NCBI GenBank assembly: GCA_022578965.1
Contig: MU400819.1
Location: forward strand, 1 to 36,464
Length of the DNA stretch: 36,464 nt
Reading direction: 5' to 3'
DNA from: Xylaria sp. FL1777
Lineage: Eukaryota > Ascomycota > Sordariomycetes > Xylariales > Xylariaceae
Shown here: piece by piece, positions 1 to 9,311 of the stretch
Numbering within the stretch: position 1 is the stretch's first letter
Layout: each line of letters begins with the position of its first letter
Position numbers and translations under genes: made by a program
The notes under the pieces: generated by a model
What the model was told of the DNA's origin: nothing
What the model saw: the letters and a program-made list of their open reading frames with translations, nothing else
Databases searched by the model: none

Positions 1-1262
1 TTTTTTGTTTTTTTTAGTTTTTTTAGTTTTAAAGTATTAATTAAATAATTATTAATTAATTATAATAGCTATATTAATATATGTATTAATTTTTGTTAGT
101 TTATTTATTTTATATAGTTTGTTTTAAACTTAAGTTTTAAGTTTACTATAAAATAAATAAAATAATATAAGCTTAAGCAATTTTAAAATTATTGCTAATT
201 ATTTAAATTTTATAATATAATTTATTATTACTTTTGTTTGTTTTAAGTAATAAAATGCTTTTTTTGCGTGTTTTGCTTTTTAAATATTTTTAAATAGTGC
301 TTTTATTTAATTTTTAAACTTAATATAGTTTTTAAAAATCTTTTTTGTTTTTAGCTTAAAGTTAGTTAACTTGTTAGCTTTTAAAAAATTCTTTAAAATA
401 AGTTAAAACTATTTTAGTATTTTTTTTAATAAAAATTATAAAGTAATTATTACTTTTTAATTTTTTTTTATAATAGTAATAAAATGCTATTTTAAGTAAA
501 ATTTAGCATAAATTAAAAAAGCTTTTATATTTATAAATTTATTATAAAGCTTTAAAGCAATAAGTTTAAAACTTTTAATGTTTAACATTTTTAATATTAT
601 AAATAATTTTAATAATAAAAGCAATAATAATAATAAAAAATTAAGTTTTTTATTTTAAATTATTACTTTAAATATAGCAGTAATAAAAATAAGCGTTAAA
701 TTTACTAATAGTAATATTAATATTAATTATAGTATAATTGCTTATTTAAAGCTTTAATTTATTATTATAATAGCAATTATTATTGCTGCTTTAATTATTA
801 TAGCTAGTATTTATACTAGTTTAAAAGTTATAATGTTTAATATTTAAACTATTTTTTAAGTTAAAGCAATTAGTTTGCTTTATAATATTAGCATTAATAT
901 TAGTTCTTTTTTATTACTGCTGTTTAATTTTTTTTTTTTTATTACTGCTTTTTTTTTAATAAAAATAGCTAATAAAAGTGCTAAAGTTTATTGTTTTAAT
1001 ACATTATTAATTTTAAAAGTTTTTAAAATCTTTAAACTTAATTTTTAACTTTTTATTTTTAGTAGCATAACTTAAATCTAGTTTTATTAGTTATTAAGTA
1101 AAATTTACTTATATAATGCTATTTAGTATTTTTGTTTTTTAAATATTTTTTTGGTATACTTTTAAAAGTTTATTTTATAAATTATTTATTATTTAACTTT
1201 TTATATTAATATTTGTTTTTATATATTAAGTTTTATTAATTAAAAAGCTATTAAAGTATAAT

Positions 1263-1292
1263 AAACTTGTTATATATTAATATAACAAGTTT
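1263..1292. repeat. Perfect 13-bp inverted repeat with 4-nt loop
   Basis: AAACTTGTTATAT at 1263-1275 is exactly complementary to ATATAACAAGTTT at 1280-1292, separated by ATTA. This would fold into a hairpin or extrude as a cruciform. The arm includes G and C bases, so it is less likely to be chance than a pure A/T palindrome, although such palindromes are common in AT-rich DNA. No function is evident. Confidence 0.6.
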
Positions 1293-1539
1293 GCTTTTAA
1301 GGTCTTAATTTATAAGTAATAATAAAATTTTTAATAGTAGTTTATTAAAGAAGTTTTTAGAATACTTTTATTATTATACATTAATAAAGGTCTTAAAAAA
1401 TTAAAAATAATAAATATATTAGTGCTTAATAGTTATAAAAAATTAATAGCTAAAGAACTAAAACTAAATAAATAATTAAATACAAAAAATGCATAATTAT
1501 ATAAACAAAAAAAAAATAAAAAAAGTAGTAACTTTTTTT

Positions 1540-1643
1540 AAATTATTGTAAGTTTAGTAAGCATTAAATTACTATAAGCTTAATAAGCTTTAAATTATTG
1601 TAAGTTTAGTAAGCTTTAAATTATTATAAGTTTAATAAGCTAA
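1540..1643. repeat. 26-bp tandem repeat, four copies
   Basis: Four consecutive 26-base units begin at 1540, 1566, 1592 and 1618. Each starts AAATTA and carries a TAAG(T/C)TTA(G/A)TAAGC core. Units differ by a few substitutions, mostly transitions (for example TTG versus CTA/TTA), and there are no length changes in the first three units. It is a minisatellite inside the AT-rich tract. Confidence 0.75.
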
Positions 1644-3245
1644 GTAAGTTATTATATAACTTTAGCTTTAGCTAGCAAAAAAAAAAATGCAAAATATATA
1701 TAAAAGCATTAAGTTGCTTTAAAGGCCACCTTTGTGCTAATTTTATAACAATTAGCTAATATTTTGTTTTTAAGGTTATTAGCTTGTTTTTTAACTTTAA
1801 TTAGCACTTTTTTATTTTGCTTAAATAGTACTGCTTTATTATTGTAAGCTAGCTATAAAGCTATAATTTATATTTAAGATTTTAGCGTGTTTATGTTTAA
1901 CAAAGTTTATTAAAAAAGCTTTTAAATAGTATTTTTAATGCTTTTTTAGTTAGCTTTTATAGCAGCATTTAAGTTATAGCAAGTTATAAATATATTAAGG
2001 TTGTTTTTGTTATTAGGCTTTATGCTTTGCTAGCTTTTTTAGGCCTTTTTTAATGTATATATTATTTGTGCTTTTTTTGCGTTCTTTTAAAGAAAGATTT
2101 TTTTTGCTATTTTTTTTTCCGTTAGTAGCTATAGTACTAATTCTATAATTTTATTAACTATTTTTTATACACTAGAAAGTTTATTAGCTTTATGTTCTTT
2201 GTTAAAACGCTACTGCTTTATAGTTATATTGCTAGTAAGTTTTAATAGCGCATTAGTTACATTTTTAATAAATAGGTCGTTTAATACTATTTTTCCGTTT
2301 TTTGTTATATTTGCACTCTGTGGATGAAATGCAACCTACTTAATAGGTAGAAGTTGCTACGCTAATTCTAGCAATCTTAATTATTTGATGATTAGGCTTG
2401 AACTTACAAAGTTATGGTCGAGTGTAGAGAATTCAAAAAAGGTCCAGGTAATTAAGTTATACAACTGCGAAGTAGTCAAAGCCAGCAACTGCCGATAACG
2501 CTGAGATCTTGAGAGGCTATTCTCGTGAGACTTTGCTCTCACGCGAAGATATTTCCTATTCTTATCACAACACAATCGGAGACTGGCAAGCTCGGAAGAG
2601 GCTTGTTAGTATAGGCTTCTCGGCAGGTCTGTAGTAATTGCGGGCACTAGCGTCGGAAAGACCGGATACGGCATTCGCATGCTTCTGGACGTGCCGGTAG
2701 GCAATGGGCTCGGGCTATTGTAAGCAATGCGAACCTCGACCGGAGGTGTTACTGTCATTGGCCATATCTGAACGCGAAGTTCTGCTGACCATGGTCCCCA
2801 ATCCCACGACAGCCCTTCTTAGGGGCATGCAATACTGCGTATCTGTACTTGTGGCTTGTCACCCATGTCTCATGAGTGATATGGTATGAATTGATAGGTG
2901 TGAGATAGGGATGTTCAAGGCGATGGAAGCTAGACGGATTCCATCTCACCTTACGCATAGTGATGCGACTAGGTTAGGGCGGCACAGGCGGCGGACGGTC
3001 TAAATATAAAAGCATCGATCATAAGAAGTTTACACTAGCTAGAGAAGCACTTATCATACAAGGTGACTAGACATGCAGTAGGCGTGCCTGTTGGCCCTAC
3101 TAATGCGCATCAACCAGCCACCAGCAGTGACCTTATCATTATAGAAAGAGGCGAATTGCATGCAAGTAATTGTCTCTGCGGTGAATACCTAAGCGGTATA
3201 TGTAAGTGCAATACATGAAGATTTAGAGTATCTAACTTACGATTA

Positions 3246-3782
3246 GCTCCTCCTATCTCGTGAACCGGGCAAGTCCCGAGCGGGACTACCAATGTTTCCA
3301 ATCTAAACCGGATTGAAGTAACGAGATATAAGAAATATTGAGGATCTGTATAGCTTAGATGCAATAAAGTAGGATCCCGCTCGACATGCGACCTCCGTTC
3401 GTATCAACAGAGTCTACAAGTGGTATTGCCGCTGTTGTAATTTTTGCTCTTCGGTTTAGTTGGTCAAATGTTGGTTGCCGTCCAGCAAGTTCACGAAGGC
3501 CTGAGCGACCTTCTTAAGCAGTTGACAAGCAGTAGGCTGATCGAACATGGGTTCAATGGTGTAATGCCCTCTCAAGTTTTAGGAGTCTGCAGTGCTACTA
3601 CTCTGCTTGTTTTATTAAGTCGGATGTTGGAGGCACGTCAACAAGATCATAGACCAGGGTCTACTTCGGTTCCTAGGAAAGTTCCACTTGCTCTCCACCC
3701 AGCCAGGATCTTGTACACCTCAGGGGTTCTTTCAGGCCCAAGCAAGGGCCATTACGATCTCCACTGCGTATGTTTCCTGGTT
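3246..3782 (-). pseudogene. Possible decayed protein-coding relic
   Basis: One minus-strand frame keeps its phase for 179 codons and has protein-like stretches such as HYTIEPMFDQPTACQLLKKV (about 3500-3560), LLDGNQHLTN and RSRPWSMILLTCLQHPT. It contains eight stop codons, with codon starts at 3734, 3722, 3617, 3614, 3581, 3458, 3416 and 3305. Four are TAA, two TAG and two TGA. All could come from Gln or Arg codons by C-to-T change, as RIP would produce. Caution: about eight stops is also what a random frame of this length carries, so the case rests on the look of the peptide, not on stop counts. The complementary strand in the same codon register is open for 123 codons, so orientation is not certain. 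No family is recognised. Confidence 0.3.
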
Positions 3783-4679
3783 AGGAGTTGGACATCAGGG
3801 CACAGACTAAAGTAGAATTCCTGCGATAGTTGTCCTTGAGAGACGAGCAGGCAAAAGATCCTAGCCTGAGAGTACGGTAGGCAGGTAGTTGTAGCATGGT
3901 CTTTAATGCAGCGCTATGTGAGTATCTAAAGCCTAGACCGTCAAGAAGACTTCTGGAAATAAGACGGGACCGGGAATCTTAGCGTGGCCGTCCGTTAATA
4001 TGTCTACTTACAGTAGGTTCAAGGCAAGGGCTTAGTGAAGACCGAGACATCGCATGCTTCCTTGCACTGAAGACATACAACATAGTATACCTAGTACTGA
4101 AATCCAATGTTGCTTATCCTTAGGATTCTTTCACTGGATAATGAATGCGTATGGCGCCGATGTGACTGACCATCGGTATAGATATTGTGAGCTCTACAGT
4201 AACATGCCCAGTTCGTGTATCTACTGCAAGTCGAGAACCAGACGTAACCTCGGCCCCTTTTCCCCTTTACGCGCATACGTAGATCACTAAATATGTTGAC
4301 GTACACAGGATGCGAATTCCGGACATACAGGCGGCATAGCTAAAAGATGACGTCAACCCCGCAATGCTGCGAGGAGCCAGACCACTGTGTACCCATTGTG
4401 GTAGCCTAACGCAAGACAATAGGAGGCGCTTCTAAATGTATCCCACTGCTAAATTCGTATGGGATGATACGGCAAGATATATACAGGTAGGTAGCTCGAA
4501 ATGCGCCGAGGTGGTATCTAGGGAGGTCCTGTCTATAATTGATCCTGGTTTTCCGCTAAGATGATTCTAGAGTTAATCGTGCGACTTTAGTATCAAGTTG
4601 TCACTGTTTAGGTTTTGTTATATCTACACTACTTGTCCTCGGTGTCTGTCTTGTTACTGACCTACGGTATCCAAACCTT

Positions 4680-5061
4680 TGTGTTACTCCCATCAATCAA
4701 TTATTTTTTTCTCCTTTGGTTCTCGGCTGGTTCGCTTCTCACCCCCGCATCATCAAGCATCATTACTGTCATCGTCAGCATTTATTAATTTAAGGAGCTT
4801 TACGTCATCCCTGGCGAGATTCGCGACCGTCGTTCACCAAGTGTCTGCCTCCCGCTTGCATCAGTGCATCTGGTGTTTAGCTTCGCATCGTTCTCCTCCC
4901 ATTGGCTGCTGGAGGGTTTAGCTATTGCAGCGGGTTCAGGGTCTTTTGCGCTACGTTTACCCAACTAATGAGCTCTTCTGCGATTGTGCGATTCTGTCAC
5001 TCCTGACCGGACGTCACCGACGACACAGCAAATACACCTCGGTGCTGCCACAACCGAGGCC
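4680..5061 (+). promoter_or_regulatory. Pyrimidine-rich promoter/5' leader of the sterol acyltransferase
   Basis: CT-rich runs (for example about 4700-4770) lie 300-380 bases upstream of the ATG at 5062. Pyrimidine-rich tracts near transcription starts are common in filamentous fungi. No TATA box or specific operator can be assigned, so the extent is approximate. Confidence 0.35.
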
Positions 5062-6882
5062 ATGTCGTCGACACACATCCAGACCAACGGCGGTGGTGTC
5101 CACGATCATGTACTGCGCCCACGCCCGCGCAAACCCCAGCATTCGCAAGTTGCCGAGCTTGTCAGCCAGCGAAGCAACGGCTCTATCAACGGTCTGCACG
5201 ACGCACCCCATGAGCTAGCCTCGAATCCGACGAGGTACGGGCGTGCTGCTGTCCCTTGGATAAATTGACGTTTCTGACTCTTTCGCAGTGGTCGTTCGAC
5301 TCCCCTACCCGAAAACGCCCCGGCCTCAACCAAAGCCCTGTCAAGCGCACGCAGGCAAGTCCGCGCCGAGCAACGACGTCTCTTCCCGACCATCGAATTC
5401 GCCTCGCGGGTTTCCCACTTCGATCCCAACTCCGACTATCGCGACTTCCATGGCTTCTTCAATCTCTTCTGGATTGGCCTGGCCATCATGGGCATCACCA
5501 CCATGCTGCGCAACTACAAAGACACCGGATATCCCTTGCGTGTGCAGATCTGGGGCCTGTTCACCATTAAGCCGTGGCACTTGGCCATTGCCGAATTCTT
5601 CATGGTCGGGAGCACTGCTATCAGTTTGCCTCTCCATAGGCTGTTCAGGAAGAGCCGGGGTTCGTGGACCTGGAACAAGGGCGGCATGGCCGTCCAGAGC
5701 ATATACCAAGTCGTATGGATGGCATTTTGGATCGCTGTGCCATTTATCTTCAATTGGACGTGGACCGCCCAGGTCTTCTTTGTGCTGCACAGCATGGTGC
5801 TCCTCATGAAGATGCACTCCTATGCCTTCTACAATGGCCATCTCTCTGAGACCGAGAAGAGGCTACAAGCCCTGGATCAACCGGGTAGCGCCTCCAAAGA
5901 GCCCGCCTACACGTACCCTACCGTCGAAAACCCCATGGGCGCCCATAAACGCAGCGACGTGGCTGTTGACGGCAATGGCGATAGTGATAGCGAGGGTTTG
6001 TCCCAATTGCGCGAGGATCTCGCTCACGAGCTGACAAGTCCCATCGGCAATGTCACATATCCTCGTAACCTGTCTTGGGGGAACTACATTGATTATCTTC
6101 TATGTCCCACGCTGTGCTACGAGTTGGAGTACCCTCGCACTACGTCTATCAATTGGACGAATCTTACGGCCAAGATACTCGCGACCTTTGGCTGTATCTT
6201 TCTCTTGACGATGATCTCGGAAGAGTTCATCCTACCCGTCCTACAAGACTCACAAGTGCGGCTCAGTGACACGGCGTCAGCAACAGAGAAGCTGCTCATC
6301 CTCTTAGAGTCGATTTCGTGGCTATTGTTCCCCTTCATGCTGACCCTGCTGCTCGTCTTCCTCGTGATATTCGAGTATGTTCTGGGTGCCTTTGCAGAGA
6401 TCACGCGATTCGCCGACCGCCATTTCTACAGCGACTGGTGGAATTGCTCGGACTGGATGGAGTTTAGCCGCGAGTGGAACGTGCCTGTATATTCGTTCCT
6501 GCGACGCCACGTGTACGCGACCTCGAAACCTACTATCGGCCGCAGCAATGCTACTTTCGTTACTTTCCTCGTCTCCGCCATCGGTCATGAAATCATCATG
6601 GCCTGCATCACCAAGAAGCTGCGCGGTTACGGCTTCGTCTGTCAGATGATGCAGCTTCCTATCGTGATGTTACAGCACACACGCTGGGTCCGTACCCACA
6701 AGACGGCCAACAATGTGCTCTTCTGGATCAGCATGATCTTGGGCTTGAGTCTGGTAGGTTTCATTGTCGCCCTTTACAAATCTCATATTCCGTTTCTAGG
6801 GTTTTCAATTGTATGTGACGTGTCCGCAGTGCTGACCTAAAAACATCACAAATAGATTTGCTCCCTTTACGTCCTAGTATAA
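5062..6882 (+). CDS. Sterol O-acyltransferase (ACAT/ARE-type MBOAT), 3 exons
   Basis: It esterifies sterols (ergosterol or precursors) with fatty acyl-CoA for storage in lipid droplets and sits in the ER membrane. The best model has exons 5062-5234, 5289-6753 and 6856-6882, with introns of 54 and 102 nt. It gives 554 residues, close to the usual fungal length. The start is the first ATG in frame, with G at -3. The N-terminal 80 residues are polar. Several hydrophobic membrane segments follow, and a polar insert lies at about 255-320. The SOAT signature FYSDWWN is at 437-443, and the MBOAT histidine lies in SAIGHE (His491). The last exon encodes only ICSLYVLV; this tail continues the final hydrophobic segment better than the unspliced reading, which would run on to a stop at 6838-6840. 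The gene stands alone, followed by a tRNA. Family assignment is firm; the 3' splice choice is inferred. Confidence 0.93.
6754..6855 (+). other. 102-nt terminal intron with nested splice sites
   Basis: The donor is GTAGGT at 6754 and the acceptor TAG ends at 6855. Inside lie a second acceptor (TTTCTAG ending at 6799) and a second donor (GTATGT at 6811), followed by a TGCTGAC branch site. The interval can therefore be read as one 102-nt intron, or as introns of 46 and 45 nt around an 11-nt micro-exon (6800-6810). Inclusion of the micro-exon shifts the frame and gives the tail GFQLFAPFTS instead of ICSLYVLV. Confidence 0.6.
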
Positions 6883-7298
6883 CCCGATAAGAATCGTCTC
6901 CGGGATACAAACACTATAGATAGACATTGATACTTTCAACATGAAAGGCAACGACTTCTGGGGCACAAGTGCAGAAAACCCACCCAAGGATGGGACAACA
7001 ACAAGACGAAAACATACCGGGCTGTATGTCCGGCATCCACATTAGCTGCGTTGTGTTTAGCTTTGACGCCCTTTTCTGTATACTTACCATCGCGCGAAGA
7101 TACCACTATGCGAAGAACTACACCTAAGCTCTTTCAGCTAGTATAGCCAGCGTGTTGCTCAATTGGACACTAGATAAAATAGATACCCAAAACATTCGAG
7201 TTGAAATGTTTTTGCGGAGTATAAGCAATTCATCTCCTGAACGCGTCCATCTGCTCAGCATGTTTACGGCGATGACTATTGTCATGATCATCCACCTA
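6883..7298. other. Intergenic, 3' of the sterol acyltransferase
   Basis: Nothing beyond the presumed 3' untranslated region and tRNA 5' flank is seen here. Short frames in this stretch lack coding character. Confidence 0.6.
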
Positions 7299-7399
7299 GG
7301 TCCCATAACTCAGTTGGTCAGAGTGTCGTACTAATATTATGATGATAATTCATAACATCTGTTATGCGAAAGTCGTGAGTTCGAGCCTCACTGGGACCA
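7299..7399 (+). tRNA. tRNA-Ile (anticodon AAT), with 27-nt intron
   Basis: A complete cloverleaf can be drawn. The acceptor arm GGTCCCA (7299-7305) pairs with TGGGACC (7392-7398), with discriminator A7399. The D stem is ACTC/GAGT, the anticodon stem TCGTA (7326-7330)/TGCGA (7365-7369), and the T stem GTGAG/CTCAC around TTCGAGC. The loop CTAATA...A gives anticodon AAT (7333-7335), read as IAU after deamination. A 27-nt intron (7337-7363) sits one base 3' of the anticodon, the canonical eukaryotic position. The mature length is 74 nt without CCA. A run of four T's about ten bases downstream can serve as the RNA polymerase III terminator. Confidence 0.95.
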
Positions 7400-7487
7400 A
7401 GCTGATACCTTTTGATGCTACGGCATCTGCAATTATCTTTTTTTTTCTGATGACTCGTTCTGAAGAACATACAGACCACTAGCCCCC

Positions 7488-7546
7488 TTTTAGTCTAGTT
7501 GGCGACCGGTGATCCGACAAGAGTTCAAATTGACTCCCTTCTTCGA
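7488..7546 (+). pseudogene. tRNA-like relic with A box and B box
   Basis: TAGTCTAGTTGG (7491-7502) fits the tRNA A-box consensus TRGYNNARNNGG exactly and resembles the D arm of Asp/Glu tRNAs. GAGTTCAAATTGACTC (7521-7536) resembles a B box/T arm. The spacing between the boxes is too short for a normal anticodon arm, and the acceptor ends do not pair, so it is best read as an internally deleted tRNA or a tRNA-derived short element about 90 bases after tRNA-Ile. Confidence 0.4.
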
Positions 7547-8440
7547 GGTATTATTTATTCATAAGGTAAACTAAGTTAGACTTTGGCTGTAGCGTATATA
7601 GATAAACAGCTAGGGTAGGAAAACAAACAAATAAAAGAACTGACGCATACGCTCGACTATTATTGTCATGATCCTTACGGCCAACTATTCAACCTGCATG
7701 ACCAGGGTTAAAACAAAAACAAAAACAATGTTAGAACAATTCACCTGAGACTAACAGAGGCCCTTTATACCTGCATACCAATGTAAATAAATTGTCTACG
7801 CGTGTTGTATGTAGGATAGGCAAATATCAACAAATAAACAAATCGTTGAGGCAAATCCATGGCCATTTCCCCTCGGTATAATGAGGCGGAATATAGGGAG
7901 AGAATGAAGTAGGGAGTAGGAGGAAATGAATAATTAACAAATAACCTCGTATTTGTATACTGCTCAATGTACATACTATATCTATCAACTTGCTATATGT
8001 ACAATCTACGTAGTTTCAGTCAGTATAGGGCCAGTCGAGGATAAATAAGTACCTATACTATATAGTACTGTAAAGAAGGTAAGTCTATGTCTAGGTCAAC
8101 ATTGTAATTACAGGAACGCGAAGTGGATGGATCAATGGACTGAGTATCTTGTAGTACTAGGTAGTATATATATACAATTATCGTATAATATCTATCATTT
8201 ATCTAACAGCCATCCAGTATATCACAAATCACCCCACGTAGCATAATCATACAAGTATGGCTTCGTTTCACACAAGATTAAGAGACGACGACAAGAGGAA
8301 CAAGAGAAGTGGCAGCAATAGTATTGCTCGGTTCATGACTTCCATTCATTCATAACAGAGACGCTTGGCGTCCTCAGAAGCGGTGGGGGGACAGAAAAGC
8401 AACCCAGTACCACGTAACGAAGAGACCAACTGCGCTATGG

Positions 8441-8460
8441 ATGTATGTATGTATGTATGT
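8441..8460. repeat. Tetranucleotide (ATGT)n microsatellite
   Basis: About five copies of ATGT/GTAT in tandem, followed by the imperfect ACGTTATGTACGTT. Confidence 0.7.
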
Positions 8461-8904
8461 ACGTTATGTACGTTGCGTCAAAACTCCATATGCGGAGTGA
8501 GGCTCCCAGATAGAGACAACTGGCAGCCATCAGAGTTGTGTGTTGTTTCATAGCTCGCTTGTCCCCTCGGCTTATGGTATGTATCAAAACGAGTGTAACG
8601 GAGTTTGATAAGGGCGTCTCCTCTTTCCTCTCCGCCCCTCCTGTTGTGAAAGCTAACCTTGGAAGTGAATACTACTGCAACTTCACAAGAGGAAGCTCTC
8701 AAAGACAACATCACAAGAATCAAGACCAAACAAACAAAATACGCCCACTAAATAGCCCGCCACTTGTTGCGTCCCTAGTGAGCCATCCAATAACAAGGAG
8801 TCTTGTCCTCCCCACAGATGCAAATGTAATTGTATAATGTCGTATAGCGTGCATTGCACTTAATAAGAGATGGAAAGAAAAACAGTACAATAGAAAAGCC
8901 GGGT

Positions 8905-8927
8905 ATGATGATGATGATGATGATGAT
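8905..8927. repeat. Trinucleotide (ATG)n microsatellite
   Basis: Between seven and eight consecutive ATG units with no interruption, lying in non-coding DNA. Confidence 0.85.
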
Positions 8928-9311
8928 TTGTCATAAGTGTCGTATGAGCTGTCGTTGTCTGAATGCCGAGAAAAGGAGAGCTAATAATGAGCTATGGCAT
9001 CAGTACTGTAGTCCAGGAAGCAACACTAATATTCTAAGGTGGTTCTCCATCCCAATGAATTCTTCCTTGTTGATCCCACAAGGAAAGGAATGTCCCGTAT
9101 AATCAGCCACTTTGCACTCTGTCGTGCAAACTCAGGCAGGAAGTCGTCAAATCGTTACTGTATTTCAACGAATTCTGTATGTGCAAGTGATACCAAGCAA
9201 GCTAAAATGCCCAGAACGCCGAAGTCAAATTTCCCTGAACCAAGGCATAAATCAACTCAAAAAACGCCAGATATTAGATGATAAAGATCCTAGGTAACTA
9301 GAATATTCTCA

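Larger units (their letters stand above)
1..2300. repeat. AT-rich isochore (left), RIP-like
   Basis: This stretch is almost entirely A and T, with very few CpG dinucleotides, long T and A runs and abundant TpA. No open frame of useful length is present. The change to ordinary composition is abrupt, within about 50 bases around 2280-2330. In Pezizomycotina such tracts are normally transposon copies degraded by repeat-induced point mutation; that origin is inferred, since no element can be recognised by eye. It contains a 26-bp tandem array (1540-1643) and a perfect hairpin (1263-1292), listed separately. Confidence 0.85.
2301..5061. other. Gene-free region upstream of the sterol acyltransferase
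   Basis: Composition here is ordinary (GC-balanced) and no intact gene is recognised. The longest uninterrupted frame (+ strand, 3444-3815, 123 codons) shows no family resemblance. On the minus strand, 3246-3782 reads like a stop-laden relic and is listed separately. The last 400 bases (about 4650-5061) are pyrimidine-rich and probably contain the promoter and leader of the downstream gene. Confidence 0.6.
7547..9311. other. Intergenic between tRNA-Ile and the J-protein 3' end
   Basis: No gene is recognised. The DNA is moderately AT-rich, with short simple repeats such as an ATGT run at 8441-8460 and an ATG run at 8905-8927. It is likely to hold the 3' untranslated region of the minus-strand J-protein gene next to 9312. 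Confidence 0.6.

Noticed and set aside
1..2300. Telomere, mitochondrial insert or CRISPR-like array in the AT-rich tract
   Set aside because: There is no TTAGGG repeat, no recognisable mitochondrial gene, and no repeat-spacer pattern; the tandem units directly abut each other.
3444..3815. 123-codon + strand open frame
   Set aside because: No recognisable domain. It is in codon register with a more protein-like minus frame, so it may be its shadow; not called as a gene.
5341..5841. 166-codon minus-strand frame
   Set aside because: Antisense shadow of acyltransferase exon 2, which has clear family motifs.
7272..7680. Shared word TATTGTCATGATC near 7278 and near 7662
   Set aside because: The identity is about 13 bases and flanks do not align, so there is no support for a duplicated block.
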